Notes: generated from the letters alone by a model not told the origin. 20,184 nucleotides of DNA from Priapulus caudatus (GCF_000485595.1 NW_014578814.1:3806-23989); one strand, 5' to 3'; shown: positions 1 through 8,731, numbered from the stretch's first letter. Made by a program: numbers and translations.

Positions 1-252
1 CCGACTGCAGGAATCTACTTCATCCCTCATTCCTCTCTCTTCCCTCTGCAGGAATCTACTTCATCCCTCATTCCTCTCTCTTCCCTCTGCAGGAATCTAC
101 TTCATCCCTCATTCCTCTCTCTTCCCTCTGCAGGAATCTACTTCATCCCTCATTCCTCTCTCTTCCCTCTGCAGGAATCTACTTCGTTCCTCACTCCTCT
201 CTTTTCCTTCTGCAGGAATTTACTTCTTCACTCCTCTCTCTTCCTTCCGCAG
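1..252 (+). repeat. 41-bp minisatellite made of copies of the PEPD 3' splice site
   Basis: Acceptor dinucleotides AG end at 10, 51, 92, 133, 174, 215 and 252. That gives five units of 41 bp and a last one of 37 bp. Each unit holds the first ~16 bases of the PEPD last exon (encoding GIYFIP), then a C/T tract and CTGCAG, so every unit is a complete polypyrimidine tract plus acceptor. Units 1-4 are identical by eye; units 5 and 6 carry substitutions, and unit 6 has lost 4 bases. The array is free of stop codons in all three + frames. It probably continues only slightly upstream, because bases 1-6 already differ from the unit. Confidence 0.93.
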
Positions 253-491
253 GAATCTATTTCATCCCGGCACTGCTAGACAATGCGATGCGCGACCCGG
301 TGCAGAGTCGCTACCTGGTGGCGGAGGAGCTGGCGCGCTTCACAGGCTGGGGCGGAGTTCGTATTGAGGACGACATCGCGATCACGGACGACGGCTGTGA
401 GCTGATGACGGTGGTGCCACGCACCGTCGAGGAGATAGAGACGCTCATGGCGGAGGGACGTGCCGCCCACCAACCACCCGCCAAGGTCTAG
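253..491 (+). CDS. PEPD: Prolidase (Xaa-Pro dipeptidase), last coding exon, partial gene
   Basis: Prolidase is a cytosolic Mn-dependent metallopeptidase that cleaves dipeptides with C-terminal proline or hydroxyproline, a step in collagen peptide recycling. The exon begins after the AG at 251-252, completing a Gly codon whose first base comes from the previous exon, and gives 79 residues before TAG at 489-491. It reads GIYFIPALLDN..., then GWGGVRIEDDIAITDDGCEL, then VPRTVEEIE, which matches the C-terminal end of animal prolidases. The Glu in GVRIED corresponds to the last dinuclear metal ligand of the family (E452 in human). The other ligands lie in exons upstream of the window; the ligand Glu of the EPG motif would be just before this exon. 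Only the 3' end is present, so integrity of the gene cannot be judged. Unusual context: duplicated acceptors upstream and a minisatellite directly downstream. Confidence 0.93.
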
Positions 492-498
492 ACTGCCG

Positions 499-520
499 AC
501 GCACGCACGCACGCACGCAG
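499..520. repeat. (ACGC)n short tandem repeat
   Basis: About five ACGC units sit 8 bases after the PEPD stop codon, in the presumed 3' UTR. Confidence 0.8.
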
Positions 521-560
521 AGGGCAGCATGGAGCGCCTGTGGAACAGGACTGTGTCTAC

Positions 561-905
561 AGGGGGCAGCACTGCTTGGCTGTATGTGCAAACAGGGGGC
601 AGCACTGCTTGGCTGTATGTGCATACAGGGGGCAGCACTGCTTGGCTGTGTGTGCATACAGGGGCAGCACTGCTGGGCTGTATGTGCATACAGGGGGCAA
701 CACTGCTTGGCTGTGTGTGCATACAGGGGGCAGCACTGCTGGACTGTATGTGCATACAGGGGGCAGCACTGCTGGGCTGTATGTGTGTGTCTACAGGGGG
801 CATTGCTGCTTGGCTGTATGTGCATACAGGGGGCAGCACTGCTTGGCTGTGCGTGCATACAGGGGGCAGCACTGCTTGGCTGTATGTGCATACAGGTGGT
901 AGGAC
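561..905. repeat. 33-bp minisatellite in the presumed PEPD 3' UTR
   Basis: Ten units begin (at the A before a run of 4-5 G) at 561, 594, 627, 660, 692, 725, 758, 795, 828 and 861, with a partial unit at 894. Spacing is 33 bp except for one 32-bp and one 37-bp unit. The unit core is GGGGGCAGCACTGCTTGGCT followed by GTATGTGCATACA. Because 33 is divisible by 3, several frames stay open on both strands, giving 11-residue periodic peptides; these look like by-products of the repeat rather than genes. One frame is continuous with PEPD past its stop codon. Confidence 0.93.
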
Positions 906-1034
906 TGAGTTGCATGGGAACGTATTACCATAAATATATGTTTACAGTGAACAGGAACACGACTATCGCTGCCGTTGCAGCAACGATGTAGATTTTGTAA
1001 TTTCATAAAAGTGTCATTAGATGGCAACAGAGTG

Positions 1035-1144
1035 ATTAAAAACATATTTACAGCAGTATAGTGGGGTGATTTTTTTATGGTCCATATGTTCCTTCGTCAA
1101 AGTGCACGTATAAATCAGTTTGGCTGTCACTTGATAAGAATAAA
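1035..1144 (+). promoter_or_regulatory. Candidate PEPD polyadenylation signals
   Basis: ATTAAA lies at 1035-1040 and AATAAA at 1139-1144, downstream of the PEPD stop and minisatellite. Either could end the PEPD transcript. Such hexamers are common by chance in AT-rich DNA, so this is only a candidate. Confidence 0.3.
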
Positions 1145-1722
1145 TTCAAACCATATACAATTATATCGAAATATAATGCTAGAACAATGCATATAATAGA
1201 AGAGTTATCATGAAACAGGTAAATTTCGTGCAAATAGTCATATATAGTAAGATGATGTGGCAAGCTCTATCCAAGCAAAATGTAATTTAATCGATATAAA
1301 ATCACATCAAATCGTTTATTTTGTGTAACTTTTTGCCTTACATTTTACATTCCACACAGATTGCTTGTTGTTTGGTGCTGCCTGATAACTGTACTTAATT
1401 CTGTTCATATGGGTTAATATACACTGATTATTAATAACATATATGCTCTATTAAAAGAAAGGTGTCTGTAAAATCATTGAAGGGTTCTGTCTGTTAATCT
1501 ATAGCTAATATGTAATTCGTTAATCGTAGTTGGATGATGAGGTGGATTGTTCTGTGATGTGATAAAGTAACAGTGTGTGAATATTAAAGCTGATTATATA
1601 GTTACTATGGCAAATGAGACACCTGTTGAGTTTTCTTATTTTTGCATGCTCTATGTAACTTTTCTTGTATCCCTATCTATGGTCCGAACAAATAAATTAT
1701 GAGGCAGCGTAATAACGTTCCA
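1145..1722. other. AT-rich intergenic DNA, nothing recognised
   Basis: No convincing exon, RNA gene or repeat boundary was seen. A further AATAAA at 1691-1696 is a weak alternative polyadenylation signal. Confidence 0.5.
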
Positions 1723-1730
1723 CTCACGTT

Positions 1731-1899
1731 CAGGGCCGTAGCTACCATTAGGCAATAGGAGGCAAATGCCTCCTACAAAATTTATCCAAAAAAAAAGTTA
1801 GTGGGCCCCATACCCCACGCCCTATTGGCTCGCTTCGCTCCTTGTTCTTTAACTCACAACATTTGCCTCGTACAAAATTTACCTCTGGCTACGGCCCTG
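1731..1899. mobile_element. hAT-like non-autonomous element (MITE) with 8-bp target duplication
   Basis: The 169-bp element starts with CAGGGCCGTAGC and ends with its reverse complement GCTACGGCCCTG. It is flanked by exact 8-bp direct repeats CTCACGTT at 1723-1730 and 1900-1907. CAGGG-type ends with an 8-bp duplication are the hAT signature. It has no transposase. The sequence TGCCTCnTACAAAATTTA occurs near both ends in the same orientation. Confidence 0.93.
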
Positions 1900-1955
1900 C
1901 TCACGTTCAACACGTGCAAGCACGCGGACACGTCACACGCTGACACACACAAGCA

Positions 1956-1958
<3 letters not shown>

Positions 1959-1986
<28 letters not shown>
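1959..1986. repeat. (TA)n microsatellite
   Basis: A run of about 14 alternating AT dinucleotides that abuts the next transposon-like element and appears to be its insertion target. Confidence 0.9.
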
Positions 1987-1989
<3 letters not shown>

Positions 1990-2163
1990 GGGCGTAGCCA
2001 GGGGTGATTCCATGCATTCCGGAATCCCTCCTGGTTTGTATCAAAATAGCACATATCTAATACAATATGTATATAAAAGCATAAAACGGAAATTTTAACG
2101 AAGTTTTATTAGTATATAGTAGGTCGGGAATTCCCCCTCTTGGAAAGGCTGGCTACGCCCCTA
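1987..2163. mobile_element. Second hAT-like MITE, inserted in TA repeat
   Basis: It begins CAGGGGCGTAGCCAG and ends CTGGCTACGCCCCTA, an inverted repeat of about 14-15 bp with a changed last base. The ends resemble those of the element at 1731-1899 (CAGGGnCGTAGC). The flanks are alternating TA on both sides, so an 8-bp duplication (ATATATAT) is compatible but cannot be proved. It is about 177 bp long, non-coding and AT-rich inside. Confidence 0.8.
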
Positions 2164-2240
2164 TATATATGTATATATACTGTGATATATGCTGATGATA
2201 AATTTGCGTGATGATATTACGTAATACGCACACGCGCGCC

Positions 2241-2320
<80 letters not shown>

Positions 2321-2321
2321 C
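2241..2321. repeat. (CA)n microsatellite
   Basis: About 36 CA repeats with one CG interruption near 2313, running into a (TA)n stretch at 2322. Confidence 0.95.
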
Positions 2322-2382
2322 ATATATATATATCAGTTAATAAAGACAAATTTGTCTTTATTAACTCCTGATATATATATAC
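2322..2382. repeat. Loopless AT-rich palindrome
   Basis: The centre is between 2350 and 2351. The left arm reads (AT)n-CAG-TTAATAAAGACAAA; the right arm mirrors it exactly except for three extra bases (CTCCTG instead of CTG). Total length is about 60 bp with no spacer, so it could extrude as a cruciform or be a minimal palindromic MITE. Confidence 0.85.
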
Positions 2383-3099
2383 GTATTACTATATATTGTA
2401 AACGTGTATATTGATATTATAATGTGTAAAATATGTTATATATTAACGTATAATAACCCCATAATAACACGTTTGGTTGTTTATGCTCGGTTTATGCTCT
2501 CTCTATTATATTTCCTATCAAAATCTAGTATATGTCCCAGTCATGCAGTGAATGATTTCCTCAAAAATTTAATAAATAAAATTGACAAAAAGTTGTCAAA
2601 TAGTTTGAAAAAATGACACATTTATGCAGCTAATTTTGGATGTTAGTAGTTAAGCTGACGTGTGATGATCAAAGATCAGATAATCTAAATTATAAAGGTT
2701 TATAAGCATAAATTAACATGACAGTTAATCATGTGGAATTGTAATAACAATATATATAAACATATTTTTGATTTATTTATTTCGATAATTACTAAAGCAT
2801 ACATTACATCGATAACAGCATAAATAAACAAAATGCAGCTAGAAAATTATCGAGGATGAAAACACAAAAAAGCGTGGCTAACACACTTATTTCCATTGTG
2901 GTCCAACATAACATTGTACATACTATACTATAAACTATAGCAAATATATACCCACGATATATATATACATTATATATCTATGTATGTACGTGTGACAATA
3001 TAATATTATCTTTTATACACTTCTTGCTATATACACTAACTTATATGCTAGTATATATATAGTATAGTATATAACTATGTATATCATTGTGAAAAGGGT
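2383..3099. other. AT-rich intergenic DNA, nothing recognised
   Basis: Low-complexity AT-rich sequence with short TA runs (for example 2960-2975 and 3051-3075). The only open frames are short and have no codon structure. It ends where base composition changes sharply into the CpG-rich CDC6 promoter. Confidence 0.5.
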
Positions 3100-3236
3100 C
3101 CGGTCCGTCGCGGTGTTTAGCAGCACCCATTGTGGGTCTGCGCATGCGCGTTCTAGCTGCAGCTGCTGCACGTCGAATTCGCGCCAAAAGCAAACCAAAG
3201 GTCAATTCGCGCGTTTTGATGTTGTTGCTTGTGTAG
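3100..3236 (+). promoter_or_regulatory. CDC6 promoter and probable non-coding first exon
   Basis: A CpG-rich patch in AT-rich surroundings. It holds a perfect NRF1-type palindrome GCGCATGCGC (3140-3149), an E2F-type site TTCGCGCCAAAA (3178-3189) and a second E2F-like TTCGCGCG (3206-3213). An exact consensus donor, TAG/GTGAGT, has its GT at 3237-3238. E2F control of CDC6 transcription at G1/S is established in animals. I infer that transcription starts in this patch and that a short 5' UTR exon ending at 3236 is spliced to the acceptor at 4967-4968. The exact start site cannot be seen. Confidence 0.65.
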
Positions 3237-4968
3237 GTGAGTATTAGATCATCAATTCTCTCTGTTATTGAAGGCTGGAACGTCTTATATTCAGCAGAGA
3301 CTTCTTAGTAACTTTGTCAATAAGGTAATGTACGTTTTTAGCTAGCATGCTAAGAGTAAGATGTTTGTTTCAATGTTTGTCTCCAAGCTGTGTGCAATGC
3401 CAATGCCAATGGCAATGGCAATGACAACGGTACACTGTACAGCGGTAGTCAGCTGTGTAGTCCCAGTGTCTGATCGAGTGCTGACTATGAATAATGAAAA
3501 TAGCATGATTATAAAAGTTCACTATATAAAAGTTCACTGCGCTTTTAATTTCCATGTCTATCAGTATAACCATGACTTGCATGAGTAAAACTATGCGTGT
3601 GAAAGCCTGAAGATTTATATGTATAATGTAATAGAATACTTGACTATTCTCATCATATATAGGCCTATTATACTTGCATCATATTTATTATACTTATACT
3701 TATAGTATCTGATCAGACTAAGTCGGCTTGGCACTGTGTATGTATAGACTGTTGAACTGGGAACTGCGAACTTGAACAGGGAACTGCGCAGGGTAGCCTG
3801 CGGCGGAGCGGAGGGCTATAGTACTAGAGCTAAGCCAGTTATAGTTGTTTGATCATGTTCTATACGCATATGAAGACTAGTATAGGCCTATAGTGTGACC
3901 ATATGGACATGAATTATATGTCGGCTGTATTTTTTCTGCTGCAGGCAACGACTGATGTATATCGAGATAAAGGCCTAGTACTACTATTAGTTCCAGCAAA
4001 GGTACCGGGTACACAGCATTTCACCCCAGCAATCAAGAAGGAATTTTGACCATCTATAATACACGTACGTATACAGGTTAGAACACTAGCTGCTTTTCTG
4101 CATTATATTTATAAGCTCAGAACAGAGAATTAATGTTTGTTTGGCTATGCTCCTACATCTATTGCTGTTTCAACAAATAAGCTGGGGATGCCAGTTTGTT
4201 TCAAGGACTGAAATAGGTCTTCCATGGATGTCACTGAGTATAGGCACATCAGTTTTCTTGTATTCGTCAATAGGTATGTCTTTGTTCACGTGCACTGATC
4301 GTCACGTCATCAAGGTGTTATTGTCACACATGTTGTCCCATCACTGGGTGCTTCCATCTGGCATTGTCACAGTCCTGTTCTTCCCACCTAGTCACACACC
4401 CAGTTCAATATGCTGGTGATCAGCAGGGCTGCTGCAGTCTATTGTTGTGCTCTTACCCATCTGAGAACAAGGCAAGGTCTTGGTGGCCAGTGTATACAGT
4501 GCAATGACTGCATGGATTACAGCTATAGCAATGTTTTTAAAGAGCTGGGTCTAAATGGGCTGCTAATGAGCCATCAGTCTAGGTCTGGGTTACTCTGTGG
4601 TTCTGCTTTGCTGCTATATGCTCACTGCCCGAGAAAGTCTTGGTTTGGAGTAGACCTGTGGTGTTTGCTACAACGTTTCAACATCTGTTTGTGTATGTCT
4701 GTCATAAATGAACTTTTACATGCAAATGTAGATATGCATAATTATTGCTTAGTGTATCACTTTGGCTGCAAAAACTACATGTTTCACATGCAGGGACTTG
4801 CATCACGTAGATCTGTAATACATGCAGATATCTTTATTTCTGCCGAGTACAGGTACCCTGCATGATATATGTGAGAATAGTCTTGTAGGTCGAACATCTT
4901 GTAATGTCTTACATGTAGATTTATTAGCAGTACATGTATGATGTAGACAATGCAATGGTTTGTTACAG
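3237..4968 (+). other. Inferred CDC6 intron 1 (5' UTR intron)
   Basis: It runs from GTGAGT at 3237 to TTACAG ending at 4968. Open frames around 4141-4865 were inspected and look like chance. A short imperfect hexamer repeat (GCCAAT/GGCAAT) lies at 3395-3425, and a relic of a dispersed inverted-repeat family at 3813-3832. Its extent depends on the unproven first exon. Confidence 0.55.
3813..3832. repeat. Solo end of the CTATAGTACTAGAGCTA repeat family
   Basis: GGGCTATAGTACTAGAGCTA matches one arm of the palindromic element at 12417-12511 and the half copy at 14979-15012. Confidence 0.7.
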
Positions 4969-6117
4969 GCAGCGCACCATGCCTGTGAGCACGAGGAGAA
5001 CCGCGTCCGGCACCGCGCAGGCGACCATCGGATTCCGCGTGAAGAAGAAAAAACAAGATGCTCCCCACAAGTTGACGACGGTGAGGAAGGCGGTGGCGAT
5101 AGTGAAAGAGGATGCGAAGACGAAAACGTCGTCGTCGCCGGCGACGATGTGTCCGAGTCCGGAGCGGAAGCGGACGAGCGAAGCGAAGGTCGACTCGGGT
5201 TCATGCTCTCCGACGAAGATGAGGCGGCCCTGTCGCCGTGGCGACGGCTGCGCGACCGTGTCCACGGCCGCGGCGCGGATTCCGTGTTCTCCGCTGAAGC
5301 AGAGCGACGTCGCTGCCCGCAGCAGCATGTCGTTGCCGGGCAACGTGCCTCGTTACCGTGGCAATGACGAGAATGACCCTGGCGTTCAGCGCTCGCCGCG
5401 AAAATATCCCGCTTCCCTCGCTTGCCACCAGGCATCTCCAGCGCGGCTTGTTGATGACCCGACGACGTCGCTAAAGCCTCTACGACTGTTCGGCGATAAG
5501 GAGAACAAGGCAACGTCTATGTGGCTGGCGCGGCCGGACGTGGGCGCGTACCGCTCGACTAAGGAAGCGCTGAGCGTGTCGCAGCCAGCGCGCATTCTCT
5601 GCCGCGAGCGTGAGATGGACGCCGTGCGCAGCTTCCTGCGCGGACGGCTGATAGAGGGGGCTGCGGGCAGCATGTACGTGTCGGGAGCTCCAGGGACGGG
5701 TAAGACTGCGTGTCTTGCTGCGGTGATGTCTGAGCTGGGACGCGACGCCGCCGCCGCGCTGCCGGCATCCTACCGCTCCGTCGTCGTCAACTGCATGTCC
5801 GTGAAAACTCCGCAGGCGATCTTCAACGCGATCCTCGCCGGCGTGACGGGCGGTGGCGCCCCCACGCAGCATGCGACGGGCGCGGCGGTGAAGCGACTGC
5901 AGCAGCGACTGACGTCCGGCGGCGGAGGTGCGATGGTGTTGCTCGTACTGGATGAGATGGATCAGCTGGATAGCAAGGATCAGTTTGTTCTCTACACGCT
6001 GTTCGAACTGACGGCGTTGCCACGGTCGCGTCTCGTCATGATCGGCATCGCCAACGCCCTCGACCTCACCGACCGCATACTGCCGCGGCTGCAGGCTCGA
6101 CCTAATCTCAAACCAAG
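4969..6117 (+). CDS. CDC6: CDC6 first coding exon (regulatory N-terminus, Walker A and B, sensor 1)
   Basis: The exon starts after TTACAG at 4968 and has 10 bases of 5' UTR before ATG at 4979-4981. It ends LKPR with a split Arg codon (AG at 6116-6117) before the donor GTTAGC. It encodes residues 1-379 and part of 380. One long GC-rich exon carries the whole N-terminal regulatory tail and most of the ATPase core. Confidence 0.93.
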
Positions 6118-8139
6118 GTTAGCTTAATTGTCTGCGACAAACTTGCTTGTCTATAATTCACACGTTTCGTATTCTGTCGGTGACAATTATAACTTGCGAT
6201 GTCGTTGTAAGCCTATATATGGTTGTGTGGCTACTTTGTATACGAATCTATACGAAGTTCTGCTATGCTGGGATTAAATGCTAAACGTTGTACAAGGATA
6301 AAATCTCATTTGAAATTTTGTAAATGATATTTTATGAATTTTTGTCGTAAAAGTCTTATGACTTTCCCAAAAATGTTGAGACAAGCTGAAATATTTATAG
6401 TATCTTAATGATTATTAAGTGATGGATAACGGAATGCCTCTCTCTACAGGTTGCTAAACTTTGCGCCGTACACGAGACAACAGATCGTGGAGATTCTGCA
6501 GCACAGACTCGCGGAGAGCAAGGAGTCCGTAGTGGAAACAAACGCGGTGCAGTTCTGCGCTAGGAAGGTTGCTGCTGTCGCCGGGGACATGCGCAAAGCT
6601 CTCGATGTCTGCAGGTTAGTGATCAGTCCCTCTCTATGTCTCTCCCACTCTCTTCTATCTGTCTTTTAGGTATATTGTGGTTACCTTATATTCTGTGGTC
6701 TTTCTATATGTTTCCGTATTGCATCCTACTACTGCAACGAAACACACTGTAAACAGTTCTTCTGCCAAACGTTGTTAAATCGTAAGCGATTACACTCATG
6801 TAGCTCATATTCGTTTTCTCCTCTGCCAGGCGTGCCGTGGAGATTGTGGAATCGGAAACCAGGCGGCAGCACTTGATCGGCCTTGCATCAGGCGCTCAAC
6901 GTAACACAAGTCCAAAGAAACAGCAGTCGGCAGCGGCAGTCAAGACTGTCAACCTCACTCACATCTCCAGCGTCATGGCTGAGGCAGACAGCGCCAGGTA
7001 ACTAAACCAGCAGCGCGTGCGCGTCCGCCACATTCACGGTCTAATGGAGTTACTCCCATCGCTCGTTTTCGATCGCTTGTTGTCGATCGTGACTCCTAAC
7101 AGCTGTTCTTGTGTTTGGGCAGGTTGGCCGGCGGTCGGGCGACGACAGACAAAGCCGGTGACGGTCTTCCTCTGCAGCAGAAGCTTCTCATCTGTACTCT
7201 GCTGCTCACACTGAAGAAGGGGAAGGCAAAGGAGATTCCTCTAGGAAAGGTGAGGCTCAAGTAGACTGTCGTCAGTATCGTCATTAACTTGAGAAATTTT
7301 ACTTTCACCGGAAACGGTCGTGGCAGTATCCGAATGTAGTGCCCGTTTTTTAACACGCTGATTTTTTCTCGTCTCCCAGCCTTTTAGTTTATACTATCGA
7401 GCGATCGTTTAAAACGTTTGTATACTTGTTTCCAGTTGTTCGAAACGTACGCGAAAGTTTGCCGAGAGCGTCAGGTGACGAGTATCGATCAGTCTGAGTT
7501 ATCCAGCCTGTGCACGCTGCTGGAAAGTCAAGGAATCGTCACCGTGAAAAAAGCCAAAGATGTGAGGATGCGCAAGGTAAGAGGTGACGTCGTCGTCACG
7601 CCATCCGTCCGTGAGGGTAGAACGCTGTAACGCCTTTCATAGTCCTGTCATGTGTCGTTACTCTGTGTCCATTATATCAGAGCTATCAGGTTACAAGACG
7701 GACCATTGGAATAAAACTTCGTGGCCAGGGTTCTGCCCACGGTGGGCGGCGGTGGGCGGGTGTGCCCGGCACTAATTTTTTATATAAAAAAAAAAGGTGA
7801 TATATGGGCTTTTTATTGCTCAGAATGCAGGAAATTGAGTTTCAGACTATCCAAAATTAAAAATTTTCCGGTGGGGCATGCCCGGACCCCCCTAGATTGG
7901 CTTCGCGCCTACGGCGCTTGCATCTTCCGACTTCGTCGCAACTGGATGCGCCCGGCACTAAAAAATCCTGGGCAGAACCCTGCGTGGCTATCACATTTCA
8001 GATTCTATTCCGAGCTGCGACCTCGTTGTTAATGCCATGTCTCTGTACGTAGATCACTCTAAAGATGGATGAGAAAGATGTGGAATTCGCTCTTAAAGAT
8101 CGTCTGCTGATGTCGTCGGTGCTGAACATGACCCTCTGA
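4979..8139 (+). CDS. CDC6: Cell division control protein 6 (pre-replicative complex AAA+ ATPase), complete, six coding exons
   Basis: CDC6 binds ORC at replication origins and loads MCM2-7 with CDT1 in G1. Coding exons are 4979-6117, 6450-6614, 6830-6997, 7123-7249, 7436-7576 and 8053-8139, all with GT-AG borders and compatible phases, giving 608 residues (human 560). The start ACCATGC follows an acceptor at 4967-4968. The N-terminus has the conserved QATIGF (14-19), five CDK-type SP sites at S60, S77, S104, S139 and S153 (three are full SPxK: S77, S104, S139 is SPRK), and a KEN degron (174-176). The AAA+ core has REREMD, Walker A GAPGTGKT (236-243), Walker B LDEMD (D325), sensor 1 IGIAN (N359), LTDRILPRL, and sensor 2 GDMRKALD (R428). 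The C-terminal winged-helix region has LPLQQKLL, LFETYAKVCRE, DQSEL and a final VEFALKD. No frameshift or missing catalytic residue was seen. Identification is very secure. Confidence 0.96.
6450..6614 (+). CDS. CDC6: CDC6 coding exon 2 (AAA+ lid, sensor 2)
   Basis: The acceptor CTCTACAG ends at 6449 and the donor GTTAGT begins at 6615. It encodes LLNFAPYTRQQIVEIL through VQFCARK to GDMRKALDVC (381-434), with split Arg codons at both borders. The LLNF.PYTR and VQFCARKV motifs are CDC6-specific. Confidence 0.93.
6830..6997 (+). CDS. CDC6: CDC6 coding exon 3 (linker to winged helix)
   Basis: The acceptor CTGCCAG ends at 6829 and the donor GTAACT begins at 6998. It encodes RAVEIVESE...NTSPKKQQ...VNLTHISSVMAEAD (436-490). 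The ISSVMAE segment matches the conserved HISQVISE region before the winged helix. The middle is a poorly conserved linker. Confidence 0.9.
7123..7249 (+). CDS. CDC6: CDC6 coding exon 4 (start of winged helix)
   Basis: The acceptor TTGGGCAG ends at 7122 and the donor GTGAGG begins at 7250. It encodes 492-533, including LPLQQKLLICTLLLTLKKGK, which matches the family motif FPLQQKILVCSLML. It ends in phase 0. Confidence 0.93.
7436..7576 (+). CDS. CDC6: CDC6 coding exon 5 (winged helix)
   Basis: The acceptor TTTCCAG ends at 7435 and the donor GTAAGA begins at 7577. It encodes LFETYAKVCRERQV...DQSELSSL...LLESQGIV (534-580), aligned by eye with the human LYEAYSKVCRKQQV...LLEARGIL stretch. Confidence 0.93.
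7726..7982. mobile_element. Terminal-inverted-repeat element in CDC6 intron, 6-bp target duplication
   Basis: A perfect 14-bp inverted repeat, CAGGGTTCTGCCCA at 7726-7739 and its complement at 7969-7982, bounds 257 bp. The immediate flanks are the 6-bp direct repeat CGTGGC (7720-7725 and 7983-7988). The ends look hAT-like, but hAT elements normally make 8-bp duplications, so the superfamily is left open. It lies in the intron between coding exons 5 and 6 and leaves splicing signals intact. Confidence 0.88.
8053..8139 (+). CDS. CDC6: CDC6 last coding exon
   Basis: The acceptor GTACGTAG ends at 8052. It encodes ITLKMDEKDVEFALKDRLL and nine more residues before TGA at 8137-8139 (581-608). It matches the human C-terminal FFKIEEKEIEHALKDKAL segment. 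The acceptor has a weak pyrimidine tract. Confidence 0.92.
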   Translation: MTLKMDEKDVEFALKDRLLMSSVLNMTL

Positions 8140-8720
8140 TCTCTGCAGGACTGCAAACAAATTTGCAACTTTGCACATTTTGCACATTACAAATTTTCAC
8201 ATGAATTCTGTTCTAGTGAGATATATACTTGCTCATAATTTTGAAAGTTGACATTAGTAGTAAATCAGTAAGACATGTGCCTGCTGACGGTCGTCCATTG
8301 CATGCAAACTGTCTTGATGAAACATTGCACAGCCTGTGTGCATGCTAGTCCATTTATTTTGATTAATTGATGTCATTTGGTTGACAGGTCATTTTTAGAC
8401 CATAATTTTAGTATATTAATTGAACATTATGAATATTATGAAAATGTAGTCATAATTTTAAATCAACTTACAATTAAATTATGCATGGCTTTATATCTTT
8501 TTTGCATCTGATTAACGTCATACCATGGACATTTTAGGGTATTCTTGTGTAAATACTTGATACTAATTATTGTACTATTACTTGGTAGCTTGAAGAATTG
8601 TTGAATTCAATTTAGGCTACAAACAATGCTTGGTGCATACTGTAATGTTATACTGTATGTGTGTGTATTTGTGTATTATATTAATTAAAATTGTAAAATG
8701 TCAATTTTTCTTATGTGCTT
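8140..8720 (+). other. Presumed CDC6 3' UTR and flank
   Basis: AT-rich and without exon-like frames. ATTAAA at 8473-8478 and 8684-8689 are candidate polyadenylation signals, the second preceded by a TG-rich stretch (8655-8675). The transcript end cannot be fixed. Confidence 0.4.
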
Positions 8721-8731
8721 TTTGCAGTGTT

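Noticed and set aside
276-1045. Several 70-198 aa open frames on both strands over the PEPD 3' end
   Set aside because: They are open only because the 33-bp repeat unit is a multiple of 3; the peptides are 11-residue repeats without any conserved domain. Only the prolidase frame at 253-491 has family support.
2208-2349. Thr-His and Cys-Val repeat open frames
   Set aside because: They are translations of the CA microsatellite.
4141-4865. 92- and 151-aa open frames upstream of CDC6
   Set aside because: They lie in the inferred 5' UTR intron, are rich in Cys, Leu and Ser without a recognisable motif, and lack plausible splice or start context.
4803-6023. Long minus-strand frames opposite the first CDC6 coding exon
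   Set aside because: They are shadows of the GC-rich sense exon; the + frame contains all AAA+ motifs.
7721-8032. 103-aa frame in the intron before the last CDC6 exon
   Set aside because: It is entirely within the 257-bp TIR element and its flanks.
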